In this document: positions 1-10,319 of the stretch, one piece after another
How the letters are laid out: each line of letters opens with the position of its first letter
Position numbering within the stretch: position 1 is the first letter of the stretch
From: Cladopsammia gracilis
Taxonomy: Eukaryota > Cnidaria > Anthozoa > Scleractinia > Dendrophylliidae
Reading direction: 5' to 3'
Length of the DNA: 64,000 bases
Assembly: GCA_022457155.1 (NCBI GenBank)
Contig: JAJGOT010000171.1
Location: forward strand, 1,054,501 to 1,118,500
Program-made: the position numbers and the translations under genes
The notes under the pieces: generated by a model
What the model saw: the letters and a program-made list of their open reading frames with translations, nothing else
Database searches by the model: none
Told to the model about the DNA's origin: nothing

Positions 1-190
1 GTTGACAGTTTTTTCTCGGCCGGTTTTAGGCCAATGTTGTTAGATTTTCTCTATATATGTCCAACCTTGCGTAGAGGTTGGTTTTTTCCATTTGTTTGTC
101 TGTGCATGCTTCTGTTTGCAGATATCGATATTTTTTGCTTTCTCTTCCTTTTTACTATGTTTGTCTTTTTTCGTCTTTTTTCTTTCCCAG

Positions 191-1190
191 GATTTGTTGA
201 AGGCTTCGTCCTGGGGCAAGGTACGCCAGACGCAGAGAGAAAGGATTGTACGACAGTTGTTATCGTCAAGGGCTAGCGCGACCGTGAAGAGTTATGTTTC
301 TCATTATAGGGGTTTTCGTGCCTATTTAGAGTCAAAGGGTATTGCTCTTATCCTTCCATGCGATAGTTTGTTACTATTAGAATATTTTTCGTTTCTTCAC
401 GACACTAAAAGTTCTTATGTGGTTCTCTCCTCGGTTTTTTCCGCCTTGAATTGGGTACATGATATTATTCCGCATCCTTCTCAGGGTAACCCAGTTGACA
501 CCGCTATTTCACGCAATATTGTAGAGTCTAGTAAGCGCTTATTTATGAGACCTGTTTGTAAGAAAGACCGTGTTACGCCTGATATGATTTGTTCCATATG
601 TTCCGCATTTGCTCAGAGGGATAGTAGTCTCAAGGATTTACGTTCAGCTTTACTGTTTGTTTTAGGTTTCTATGGTCTCTTTAGGTTAATGAATTGTTAG
701 ATTTGCGCTTTTCGGACGTTTCTGTTCTGGACGACTACTTGGAGATTTTTGTGAAGTCTAGCAAAACCGATCAATACCGGGAGGGCAACAAGGTTTTTAT
801 TTCCAAGACCGGGGGTGTTGCTTGTCCTCATGCCCTTTTTTGTCGTTTTCTTGCCTCCTCTGGTTTTGTTAGTAATACCACAGCTTACATCTTTAGCGCA
901 GTAAGATTCTCTAAGAAACTTAATGGTTACGTACTATGTTTGAATAGGTTAAGTTATACGAGGGCTAGGGAATTGCTTAAGGAGGCCGTGTCAGCTATAG
1001 GCGCGGATTCCAAAGGTTATAGCACTCATAGTCTTAGGTCTGGCGGGCGACCTTTATTGCGAATAAGCTTTCTAGATCGGATTGCTCAGATAGGTTACTT
1101 ATGCTCCACGGTCGCTGGAAATCCGTTGAGGCGAAAAACATGTATGTTAAAGATTCTATCGAAAGCAGATTACTGTTGACTAAACATGTT
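191..1190 (+). pseudogene. Tyrosine recombinase of a YR retrotransposon or Crypton, broken
   Basis: This encodes a tyrosine recombinase, which cuts and rejoins DNA through a covalent tyrosine intermediate. An open frame covers the N-terminal SAM-like DNA-binding part (RASATVKSYVSHYRGFRAYL) and the first catalytic part up to LGFYGLFR at about 690. A frameshift there moves the rest, starting LLDLRFSDV, to another frame. The HxxR box (THSLRSGG) lies near 1025-1050. A second frameshift just after it puts the LHGRW and the nucleophile region (KNMYVKDS, near 1140) in a third frame. Upstream, a pyrimidine-rich tract ends in CCCAG at 186-190, so the coding part probably starts as an exon at 191. The family resembles the DIRS/Ngaro-type integrases common in cnidarians. 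A reverse transcriptase would lie left of the window, so a Crypton cannot be excluded. Confidence 0.8.
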
Positions 1191-1290
1191 ACCTCTTGTT
1201 AGGCTTGAGTTTTTTCTTTATTTCGCTTTGCGTTTTTTCTATATTGTGATAGGCTTTAATACATAATCGATAGTGTGTCTCCTTTTCTCA

Positions 1291-1434
1291 GGCAAGTGTT
1301 CGCACACTGCTCTGCCTTTACATTGTTGTGCCTTTTCCTTTTGTCTATTCTATGATTGTAAAATTTTCCTTTGAGATTGTTATTAAAATACCGTCGGGCA
1401 AGTGTTTGCACACTGCCTGCCTTTACGTTGTTGT
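1291..1434 (+). repeat. Pair of ~38-bp direct repeats downstream of the recombinase
   Basis: The stretches 1291-1329 and 1397-1434 are near-identical: GGCAAGTGTTYGCACACTGC followed by TGCCTTTAC and TTGTTGT. Each has a GTGT..ACAC core. Tyrosine-recombinase retroelements carry split direct repeats, so these could be terminal or internal recombination sites of the element whose recombinase ends about 100 bp upstream. That role is an inference. Confidence 0.55.
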
Positions 1435-1832
1435 AGCGTGTGTTTATGCTTCAGCGTTCTGTAGAAGGAAAATAATTTTCCTTCGTACGAGCTTGGCGAG
1501 GTAGAATGAAAAGGATATTTTATTACAAAGATCATGAAGCATTTGCTTAATGAGTTGCTGAAAAACTTTTCAAATAGTTTGGCACTCGACAGGAACAGAA
1601 AGAAGCAATTTTAAGCTTACTCAAAGTAAAGGTCATCACCATTCTTCGGAATGGTTTCAGAAATAGTTTAATTTACCAGTTGTTTTTGTATGTAAAACAG
1701 CACCAAACAGAAAACGATGTTGTAACTCTTGTAATGCTAGAACTTTCTGTCACCCTCAAGAAGCATAATGAAAGACCAAACTGAACAATTAAAGAGGCTA
1801 AACAAGAGGCTAAATTTCAGCTTGTTTACAGC
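1435..1832. other. No recognisable gene
   Basis: AT-rich sequence with no open frame that resembles a known family. It separates the tyrosine-recombinase element from the minus-strand fragments to the right. Confidence 0.5.
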
Positions 1833-2014
1833 TCAGCAGTAGACTTTCTCAAAACTTGACGTAAGCCAATTATGCGAGCAATTAATCTGTTTAGGGTGGG
1901 GGGTAGCACATCCTGCAGGCCCACTAAAATACTTGGCAATACTTCCCTTGTTTGTACATTCTTCTGAAGAACTGTTGTCGGTATCATCATCGCACCCATC
2001 TGCAAACTCTTCAA
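1833..2014 (-). CDS. Short acidic exon, possibly of the adjacent G2E3-like gene
   Basis: On the minus strand a good acceptor (TTTTCCTGATCCCAG) ends at 2015. It is followed by an open frame rich in Asp, Glu and Ser (ADGCDDDTDNSSSEEC, then SIAKYFSGPAG) ending in a stop at 1833. It lies directly downstream of the G2E3-like fragment at 2345-2955, from which it is separated only by a retroelement tail and a CATA microsatellite. It may be the next exon of that gene, but the join is not shown by the sequence. I do not recognise a domain in it. Confidence 0.3.
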
Positions 2015-2035
2015 CTGGGATCAGGAAAAGCGTAA

Positions 2036-2350
2036 TGCATACATACATACATACATACATACATACATACATACATACATAATCTTTATTTATCCACGGT
2101 TTCTCCTTTCATACATACATGCTCTTCCTGAGAGCCGTGCCTATAAATTACTTAATTTATTACAAAATACGAAATAAAATTGATAAGTTAACTAAGGTAA
2201 TAAGAATGTAAAAAACAAGGTCACTAAGTTAATTTTATTTGTACTAAAAATTTATTCTCAAAATATATCATTTAATTATGTTTTTAAAAGCTGTAACGTT
2301 CGGCTGAGTTTTAGCATTACTGGAGAGGCTATTCCAAAGTACAGAGCCTC
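2036..2350 (-). mobile_element. 3' fragment of a non-LTR retrotransposon (CR1/L2-like)
   Basis: Reading minus, the segment near 2290-2345 encodes YQYRGSVLWNSLSSNA followed by KTQPNVTAFK. This matches the conserved C-terminal end of many CR1/L2-type reverse transcriptase ORFs ('YRG.VLWNSLP...FK'). A short AT-rich 3' UTR follows, ending AAATAAAGATT and the ATGT-type microsatellite. Only the last ~300 bp is present, as expected of a 5'-truncated copy. The exact clade cannot be decided from this fragment. Confidence 0.65.
2037..2080. repeat. (CATA)n microsatellite
   Basis: About eleven uninterrupted CATA units. It abuts AATCTTTATTTATCC, which read on the minus strand is AAATAAAGATT followed by (ATGT)n. 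That is a typical 3' end of an L2/CR1-like non-LTR retrotransposon, so the microsatellite is probably its 3' tail. Confidence 0.85.
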
Positions 2351-2955
2351 TATACTGATAGCTTGTAATCTTTCCCTAAAGCTTTCTTATATGAAGACAA
2401 CACAAATGGTTCCTTCGTCCCAGGAATGAACTTAACTTCGCTGAAATTGGGGAAGAGCAAGCTGTAGGAATTGTTCCCATCAAAACTCTGGTCAAAGCTT
2501 GAGTGTTTTGCGATAGCCTTTCAGATGATCTCTTCCTTGTCGACGGCAGATTTCACTGTCACGGAGTGCGTCTTGCCCCGTCGAATCTTGAAACACCATC
2601 AGTCTGAAACGCAATGCCAACCTTCACTTCTACATCTACGACTTTCGTAGTAGGAATCGTTGACTTGCTAGTTGGGTTTTTCTTCTTTTTCTTTTTTTGC
2701 AGGCTTAAATCGTTCCTGACGCTCTTCCTCATGAAGAGCATAGAATTCTGCAAACGACAACGTACATTCTGAGTTATCTTCGGCAGAGCTTGAAGCTGAA
2801 GCACAATTGTGACTGTTCCCAGTAGAAGTAGAAGCGGAATTACAAATTGCACTAGTCGCTGTTGAACTAAGAACACGGGAAATTTCGTCTTTTACTGCTG
2901 ATTGAATTTCCTTCTTCAGGAACGACACCATGTTGCCGGGCATGTTGCTTGCCAA
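2345..2955 (-). pseudogene. G2E3-like protein N-terminus with ubiquitin-like fold, broken
   Basis: The minus-strand frame starts at the Met at 2955 (SFLKKEIQSAVKDEISRVL) and runs through a Ser/Ala-rich linker to a charged segment (TLSFAEFYALHEEERQERFK). A lysine-rich poly-A tract near 2690 shifts the frame. Coding then continues as VDVEVKVGIAF, RTPVTVKSAVDKEEII, an in-frame stop, and SYSLLFPNFSEVKFIPG followed by TKEPFVLSSYKKALGKDY. This order, with the 'LY.P..SEV..IPG...PF.L..YK..LG' pattern, recalls the N-terminal half of cnidarian and fish proteins annotated as G2/M-phase-specific E3 ubiquitin-ligase-like. No HECT domain is visible. The 3' side is cut by a non-LTR retroelement tail. Confidence 0.5.
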
Positions 2956-3007
2956 AGCATTAAACTTGGTCCCAGTACTTCACATCTATCTGCGCGCGCA
3001 GAACTTT

Positions 3008-3295
3008 TAATTTTGTTTGCAGTGTGCGGATTTATTTTGTTTGCAGCGTGCAGATTTATTTTGTTTGCAGCATGCAGATTTATTTTGTTTGCAGCGTGCG
3101 AGTTTTTTGTTTGCAGCGTGCGAATTTATTTTGTTTCAAGATTTATTTTGTTTGCAGCATGCAGATTTATTTTGTTTGCAGCGTGCAGATTTATTTTGTT
3201 TACAGCGTGCGAATTTATTTTGTTTGCAGTGTGTGGGTTCATTTATTTTGTTTGTAGTATGCGGATTTATTTTATTTGTAGTGCATTTATTCAGT
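3008..3295. repeat. 24-bp minisatellite
   Basis: About eleven copies of a 24-bp unit (GCAGCGTGCAGATTTATT plus TTGTTT), some shortened. Because 24 is a multiple of three and the unit lacks stops, three plus frames stay open with 8-residue periodic peptides (FILFAACR; ADLFCLQR; IYFVCSVQ). These open frames are a product of the repeat and are not evidence of a gene. Confidence 0.9.
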
Positions 3296-3844
3296 TGTAG
3301 TGCTTTTGTTTTAAATATTTGCAAAATTTATTCCAGAAAGCGGTGACCCTTATGGGCCACCGTACATATATGCTCCAATTGCATTGTTTGTGAGCTTCCT
3401 AAGGAATCAAGCGCGATAATTGCTTTTGGGTAACCATTCATTTACATTATTTAACAAATTCACGTTTTTAAAAACTTATGAAAACCTATATATAAATTTT
3501 GAACTACATACAAATGTCCAAAGACTTCTAGCTCCCATACTTGATACTAGGTGATGATGTTGCCGTCTGTCAAACAGTAGAAATATGTCTATTGTGATTT
3601 TTCAAATGCGGCTTTGCATTTCATAATTTTTATTTTATAGTGGGAAAAAGTCGATTGCCAAAAAAACAGTCATCCACAGCAGTGTCGCTTTCTTTGCAAA
3701 CTAACTTTGTCGGCTCCTGCCATTAGGTTGCCTTGACTAATCGTGGCAACTTTTATTTCCCTTGCTGACACTAATTAGTCAACCTGAATTTTTAAGACAA
3801 TTTCATATTGTTCTCAAATTTGTCAAACTACAGATCGGGTTAAA
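3296..3844. other. No recognisable gene
   Basis: AT-rich spacer between the minisatellite and the exonuclease remnant. I saw no family match or strong structural repeat. Confidence 0.5.
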
Positions 3845-4825
3845 TCAGGCTACCTTTCTCAAAATTTCGCTAAGTGCACCAATGTCATTTGTCACTCTAA
3901 TAGATCTCACTTTTGAGGATAGGAAAGAAACCAGTGCCTCCATTCTGCAGGAGTTATAAAGTTCTTTCAGAACACTGAAGGAGATCCTCAAGTTACTCAA
4001 TTTTCCAATAACATTTGAAGATGTGAGGATTCCAGAGTAGCTATCTTTGATTGATTTAACTTTCTCCTTGTACCCCTTCGGTTCAAGGTAAAACAAGTAA
4101 GGCTTCGCATTCCTACAAATAAGCACTTGAAAGGGACCCCCACACTTTTTTGTAGTAACAGCCTTTAAAGCTTTGCTATCCTCAACTGTGTCGTGTGCAT
4201 TGAAATCTTGATTAAATGTTTCGTGATAGATATCACACAGTTTTAATTTGTTTTTGCCTCTTGAACCTTGTGCGTGCTGCTCTTAGGGAATCTCCAAAAT
4301 AAAGCTCGTCAGTAGGAATGGGCGTATTCGCTTGAGCAATCTGCTCTACCAGGCGGGGCGCATCAAATTTATGACCATTATATGCCACTAATAGAAGTGG
4401 TTGAGTTTGCGGGGCACTTTTCAAATAGTCAGCTAGCCATTCAAATGCAGTGGTAATGTCACTTGCGGACTCTGTTCACAGTTGGGTTTTTTACATGGCT
4501 GGATGTTTTTCACTAAACAGTTGTTCGATAGCTGAATGCTTGCCACTTGCAGCAAGGTTGCTGACCTCCTCGTCAAAGATCACACTTGTTAAACCTATTC
4601 CTGAAGGATCCTTCTTTACTTTCATTTCTACTCTGCTTCGACTTTCTTTTCTTTTTTAATTCCTTTCTTTTTTTCTTCAAGCTCAACTTTGCTTCTTTCT
4701 TTTTCCAATTTTCTTTTTCTTTGCATTCGATTTATGTACATTTGCAAGTTTTCATCGCCTCTAGCACCACCCATTTTATTGTTAACGGTTTCTAGGTAAC
4801 TATATCCGTCATTAAATTGCGACAC
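3845..4825 (-). pseudogene. DEDDh 3'-5' exonuclease-like protein, decayed
   Basis: The minus strand first shows a Lys/Glu-rich N-terminal stretch (4628-4825). It is followed, in shifted frames, by an exonuclease fold: LLLVAYNGHKFDAPRL near 4390-4340 (the 'HN...FD.p.L' motif), ELYFGDSLRAAR, then FNAHDTVEDSKALKAV near 4190-4150, which carries the His and Asp of the DEDDh active site. A C-terminal helical segment follows at 3845-4126 (SNVIGKLSNLRISFSVLKEL; IRVTNDIGALSEIL). The overall arrangement resembles PML-type exonuclease-domain proteins expanded in cnidarians. At least three frame breaks and stops show it is dead. The first acidic catalytic motif was not identified with certainty. Confidence 0.7.
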
Positions 4826-5099
4826 TGCGGCTGCTACCCTGATGTTGCTGCTTTCAGATCCCCCATAGAAGCGTTTTTGGGGGTTTTGGTTCCGACTATA
4901 CTATTAATAAACTTGTTACATTGTGTGGACCCAAGAGGAGCAAGTTTCCTTGCTACTTCTTTGCTTGTGAAGGGTTGCAATGTGTCATTTAAAATTGGCG
5001 GAGGCCATCGCCCTGCATGTCTTTGCCGGAGGGTAGAGTAGAGTGCCCGTACCCCTGGGGGTCTGAACTATATTTGCACCATTCACCACAATTGCCATG

Positions 5100-6225
5100 T
5101 TCACCCAAGCTACCCGACGGTATTTTGGTACTTTACTGGAGAGACACCTGAGTCGTTTGAAGCAATTGTGAGAAGGGTTGGAGATAATGTTGCTCGTCCA
5201 AGGCACACTCCAAGGTATCCAAGAACAAACAGAAGATGAGCCTGTATACTGGATGTGCCAAACAGGGTCCTCCTGGCCATTATCTGGCTGAGGCAGTATC
5301 CTAAGCTACATGTCCTTGCAGGGTTATTCATGATTAGCAAAAGCACTGTGCAGGAGGAACTATACCACTTTATCCCTATATTGTTTTTACACTACAGGGG
5401 ATACATTTCCTGGCACTCTGTACGAGGATGTCAGACGTTCTTAGACACTTTCCACGTTTTCCGAATGCAGTGGGGGCGATCGACGCTACTATTCACAGGA
5501 TCCAAAGACCATCTGGCGCTAGACAGGCTGAGTTTTATCAGGCGGACAAGAAGTGCCACTTCATGAGTACACAAATTGTTATTGACCCGGATGGTTTGAT
5601 TGTTCTACTCGTTGCTGGGTAAGGATTATTTAAACAAGACATTGTACATTACAGTTTTTAATTTCGAGTTATGAAATAGATGATGAAATTCTTGTTCTAA
5701 GACAGACAGAATGTTCATTTGCAGTCTGATATATTTCGATGAGAGAGTTTGCTGCACTATTTTGTCGTGTAATTCTCAGGCTCCTGGGTGGCATGACAAC
5801 AAAAATCTGCAGCACTTTAATAATATTTAGTGTTAACGACGTGATTAGATGTATGTGCTCATTTCATTTTCAATTTTTCTAGATTTCCTGGATGTCTGAA
5901 TGATGCGGGCACCTACAACTGGCTGCCTGCCATCGGCTATGGAGGCGCGCGACCAGTGCCGAGACGAGGACAACTGTTAGCAGATGGCGGTTACCCGAAC
6001 AGGATTCCCCATATAACACCACAAAGGATCGCCCGAAACAGACGGCAACGAGAAGCAAACCGCGCACTCCGGTCTATTCGTGTCTGCGTTGAGCACGCTA
6101 TGAGCCGCATGAAAGTATACGTGTCTACCACTGCAGTATTCAGACACGTGCCCCTTCCAGCCTATAGTAGTAGCTACCCGTGGCATGCTTACAAACAGAA
6201 GGAGACGAATCTTCCAACTGGTGTG
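5100..6225 (+). pseudogene. PIF/Harbinger transposase with one intron
   Basis: This is a DDE transposase of the DDE_Tnp_4 type. The N-terminal part reads ESFEAIVRRVGDNVARPRHT, then an in-frame stop, then NRVLLAIIWLRQYPKLHVL and ISKSTVQEEL, a helix-turn-helix-like region. After a frameshift near 5415 comes FPNAVGAIDAT (first Asp). An intron at 5619-5882 (GTAAGG...TTTTTCTAG) joins VAG to FPGCLNDAG in frame. Exon 2 has LLADGGYPNR (second Asp) and RVCVEHAMSRMK (Glu). Another frameshift near 6165 separates the usual C-terminal TNRRRRIF, which ends at a stop near 6225. The Myb-like partner ORF of Harbinger elements is not seen nearby. No clear terminal repeats were found, so element boundaries are unknown. 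Confidence 0.88.
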
Positions 6226-6609
6226 AAGATCATCCCCCTCCCCACCCTCGAAGGTTTTGACATTGTGTTCTAACCGTTTTCGTTACTGTTTTGTTGACAT
6301 TTTCTAAAGCCCCATCTACGATAACATTTATGTGGGTCTTGTGTCTAAAAGCGGCCCATTTTTTATCTACCCAGCCTGCAAAAAAATGCCACGCAATTTT
6401 CACACCGGAGTTGTTTCAGTAGATAGAGCTTGAAGTGACTCCAGCTTAATTTCGCATGAATCTGTTTTACTTTCTCAACTCTCTCGAATCTCTTGTGTTA
6501 AATACATCTCTTAGGAATTTTAATAGTGTATTTGACATGTAATTTAAAAGCTTTGTTTTCCCTCATGGGCCAATAGACTTATTCACAGTTCCCAAACTGC
6601 TACATTACA

Positions 6610-6723
6610 CCGAGGCCGAGGTTGACCGAGCAATGATACAAACCCTCCTTCCTTAAATCAGTCGTATTATGATGCTAACGACTTTCACGTCTCTGACAGT
6701 GCAAGGTCAACCTTGGCCTCGGT
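6610..6723. repeat. Inverted repeat, MITE-like hairpin
   Basis: The arm CCGAGGCCGAGGTTGACCGA (6610-6629) is mirrored as AGGTCAACCTTGGCCTCGGT (6704-6723) with about one or two mismatches over ~19 bp. The loop is ~75 bp. It lies 400 bp after the Harbinger coding end, so it may be a small non-autonomous element or part of that element's 3' region. Confidence 0.6.
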
Positions 6724-8129
6724 TTCAAACAAAGGCTTGGTTACTTTTCACGAAACTGTGAAATGGAGTATTTTCAAACTTGCAGTGGTGTTTTAGTGAA
6801 ATTGTCCTGCCGTTCCAGCGAAAATTTGTTGATTGTTGTTGTTGTTTTTCAAACACAGAATCTGAAGGTCCGAAATTCTTGTAGCGCGACTTCCACACGT
6901 CATAAATGATATTCACCAAAACTTTGCAGGTTTAGAACAAACCACCCCCAAAACGTTTGACAGAGCTTAGCCTAGTTTTGCATGAACGTTTTTTGATTGG
7001 CTCGAGGTGGCAATCGCAGTTTCGAAAATGTTAAATGCAGTAACACTAAAGCCCAGAAGGATTTTGTTTCACACATACTCAATGCAGATAAATATCAGGA
7101 GTATAAAACGCGATGTGAGGAGGTGAAAAGTCAAAATTCGTGCGCAATTTCGAATCTATCATAGCGCTAATATATTTTTTCGTGTGAGGCTAAATGGAGG
7201 GAAGGAAAGACTGTATATTTTTTTTTATTAATGGACTGGTCACTTCCAGCGTTTAGATTCGGCGTTTGGATTCTAATCTTAGTGTTTAGATTCGGCAATC
7301 TTAGTTGTCTGCAAGCCAAGCAGATTTTTTTACATAAGTTATTGGAAGTTATAAACGACCAGACATAGGGTAAAAGTTGTGTAAAATTACATATATTGCA
7401 GATGTATATAAAATACCATATAAACAACAAGAAATTTTGCATGTGTTCTTCTTTGTCTAGCATATTGGTGAATGTCTGGGCTCTCGCGCATTCTCTCACA
7501 AATTCGTTGTCGTTCAAGTGGAAAGATTTTGCAAGTCCTAAGTGATCAACTTTAGAGACCGAGAAAAACCTCCGTATTCCTAAAATCTTCTACTAGGAAT
7601 ACTAATTTCCAACAGGCATGGTCTCTTGCTATTTCCTATCAGAGGTATGAAAGAAATTTGCACAGATAACTCGTGGAATATACTGCGGAATAACATATTC
7701 CTATTCCGCGGAATATAATATACCTATTCCGCTAAATCGGAAAGGTATAAGTCGGAATGAAAAAAGTGAAGTCGGAATCAGAAAAAAAAAGTGAAGTCGG
7801 AAATAAAAAAAGTGACGTCAAAAATGGGATAGTGTCCCTCCTCGGCTTTCGTTCTGATCTGATATTGCACAATTTTATGGTGCAAAGTTTGAAAATGCAA
7901 TCATTAATGTCAACTTTAGCTCTGGTTCCAAAAGTTCCTCCAATGTCAGAAGTAGTCCAATTACATGTATACAATATAATATACTTTGCAAAAATACTCA
8001 TATAGCTTGTATTAAATTGTTTGTTCGATCCTGCACTTAGCTGAAGTGGACATTTGTGTGGAGGTTTGATAACTTCAGAGTGCCCGTGTAAGCTGTTTGA
8101 AAGCTTTTATTGTCTTCATCCATGTGGTT
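6724..8129. other. No gene; short degenerate repeats
   Basis: Noncoding sequence. At 7235-7305 there are repeats of TTTAGATTCGGC. At 7665-7735 there are repeats of ATTCCGCGGAATA. At 7750-7818 there are three ~22-bp units of GTCGGAA...AAAAAAGTGA. No open frame resembles a known protein. Confidence 0.5.
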
Positions 8130-8249
8130 TAGTGGTTCAGAAGATTGTTTTGTTATTGTTACCTTGGGTGAATGTAACTGTCGCATACCATCAGTAGTGT
8201 ATTGTGAGCATGCAGACTTATTTAGAAGGAATTGATGCTAGATGTTTTC
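8130..8249 (+). repeat. Single ~120-bp satellite monomer left of the foldback element
   Basis: This segment (GGTTCAGAAGATTG...CTTGGGTGAATGTAACTG...TCAGTAGTGTATTGTGAGC...) matches the monomers of the array at 14470-15660 in the same orientation. It is the left half of an array that was split by insertion of the 8250-14469 element. Confidence 0.8.
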
Positions 8250-8924
8250 GAGAGATACTAATGACCGAGTTACGAGTTGAGTTGAGTTTGAGTTGAGTTT
8301 GAGTTAAGTTTGAGTTAAGTTTGAGTTAAGTTGGAGTTACCGTTGCTTTAATTTTTTTAACTTAAAAGTGGTTAATGGAGGATCCAGATCTTTTCTACAG
8401 AAAATAGACCGTCTTTTCTCTTTTCACGGGTGAAAAAGTGTTTATTTTACATTCCCAGCAAGCGTGAAGCATTGCATTGTTCTCATTTCACAGCCACAAC
8501 AATTGTTTACTCCCCGTAACTGGTTTTTCACTCATGCTCTTGTTGGACGCGCGAATAACGATCAATTTGAAGTTCCCAGCTGGCTAACTTATAATTTGTT
8601 TTCTGTAATAAAAGTAATCAAAGGCTCCTAAGAGCCAACCCGTGAATAAGAATTGCTAACGCGTAACGCAATATTGCGGTAAGCTTATGTTATGTTTTCA
8701 CACTGACACGGTTTAATATTTTTTTAAAATTAAATGTAAGGTTTTTTGACAAACGCAAAAAGAGAAAGAGAAAAATACAGCAGATCACTTTCAAAATGTT
8801 CAGTGTGAAGAAAAAAGAAAAAAAAAAAAGAAATGGACGGCACGAGCGAGCCTTTCGGCTGTCATTCCGCGCTATACACCATTCGGACACCGTGATCACT
8901 GGTTATTTACGCAGGGCTATCGTA

Positions 8925-9502
8925 CGGCACCCGTAGGCGGACTTCGATTTGCTATTTATACGGGAGTCCAAAACTTTCGACAATTTTTTGATGTTATTCC
9001 TCGCTTTTGTTGGTCCACAATATTAAATGTTCGTTTAGTTTTACGAAGCGTTTCTGGTAAGCGATGTTGATTTGGCTCAGACTCGTATACTACGCGAGCG
9101 ACTCATTTCGTGACACTTAAAAGAAATTTTTTGCGTCAAAGAATACTCCCGTACGGCCAACTTCGCCGGATTTGCTATTCGTACGGGAGTCCAAAACTTT
9201 CGACAACTTGCGATGTTATTCTTCACTTTTGTTGGTCCACAATATTAAATGTTCGTTTAGTTTTACGAAGCGCTTCTGGTAAGCGATGTTGATTTGGCTT
9301 AGACTAATTTGCCGAGTCTGTATACAACGCGAGCGACTCATTTCGTGACACGTAGCTGAACAAACATCGCCACAAGAAGCGCTTCGTGAATCTAAACAAA
9401 CGTACAATATTATGGATTGGCAAAAGTGAAGAATAACATCGAAAATTTTCGAAAGATTTAGACTCCCGTACGAATAGCAAATCCGGCGAAGTTGGCCGTA
9501 GG
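8925..9502. repeat. Nested inverted repeat family with ~140-bp arms
   Basis: The block near 9152-9291 (GTACGGCCAACTTCGCCGG, CGTACGGGAGTCCAAAAC, GTTGGTCCACAATATT, CGAAGCGCTTCTGGTAAGCG) is mirrored at about 9362-9502, so the pair can fold back. A partial direct copy of the left arm lies at about 8925-9110, with small differences. I saw no coding sequence. This is probably a short non-autonomous element plus a truncated relative. Confidence 0.7.
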
Positions 9503-9506
9503 CCCC

Positions 9507-10297
9507 GGGGGGGGGGGGGGGGGGGGTACTCCCATAAATGAGCTAATCAGGGATTTTCGGTCTAGAATAGGGTATCATTTTCCTCGAAACTGATCAGTTG
9601 CGTGAAGATTTCAGTCTAGACTAGATTTACTGGCAAATGGCATTTAAAAATCGGTATGGCGGGCAGTACGGCATTTTTACTGACCGCTGTTAACCCGGGG
9701 GGGGGGGGTACTCAACAAAGTTTTGTACGGGGATGCTCCGCCCCGAGGTCCGAACCCTTACCCTTTCATATACCGTTTTTGACAGAAAAGGTACCCCTTT
9801 CATATACTTTTCATTGAAAATGGTACCCCTTTCATATACCTTTCATTGAAAATGGTACCCCTTTCATATAGCCTTTACGGACTTTACGTGCATCTGTTTG
9901 ATATATTTTGAAAGGCGCTTTTTATAATACTTAAATGGCAGTTTTCCCTACACTTTTTATACTTCAACTCGTGTTTTCCCTACCGTTTCCTATACTTCGT
10001 GAAATCCCTACCCTTTCATATACTTCAACTCGTAAAATCCCTACCCTTTCACATGCCTCCAGCCTCAAAAAGGTACCCCTTTCGGGCAAGCATCCCCGTA
10101 TAGTCCATTATAGAGGGTACCTTCACGCGCCTGTTAACTATAACTGTTAGTGAACGAGTTTCTTGAAAATAGCGAGTATGAAATAGGTCTAGGATATGGT
10201 AGGGTTTTTCGGTGTTTAGTCTAGTATAGGGTTTCAAAATGCAGAGTCCCAGCGGCACACCCCCACCCAAAAATTTGCAAAGTACCCCCTTCCCCGG
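9507..10297 (-). mobile_element. Poly-G-bounded noncoding repeat with a second repeat nested in it
   Basis: The unit begins with a run of 20 G (9507-9526) followed by TACTCCCATAAATGAGC and ends near CAAAGTACCCCC (10280s). Its flanks match 36541-36985 in the opposite orientation: shared boxes include AGGGTATCATTTTCC, GTCTAGA, AAATGCCATTT and GCGGCACACCCC. Relative to that copy, about 400 bp at 9697-10110 is extra. That insert has its own G12 run, the inverted tips GTACGGGGATGC and GCATCCCCGTA, and several copies of GGTACCCCTTTCATATAC. No ORF is supported. Confidence 0.7.
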
Positions 10298-10319
10298 GAT
10301 TTATCTTCCCCGGTTCATC

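Noticed and set aside
8275..8341. Telomere-like TTGAGTT repeats
   Set aside because: The unit is irregular (11-12 bp), occurs inside the inverted termini of the 8250-14469 element, and does not match the metazoan TTAGGG telomere repeat.
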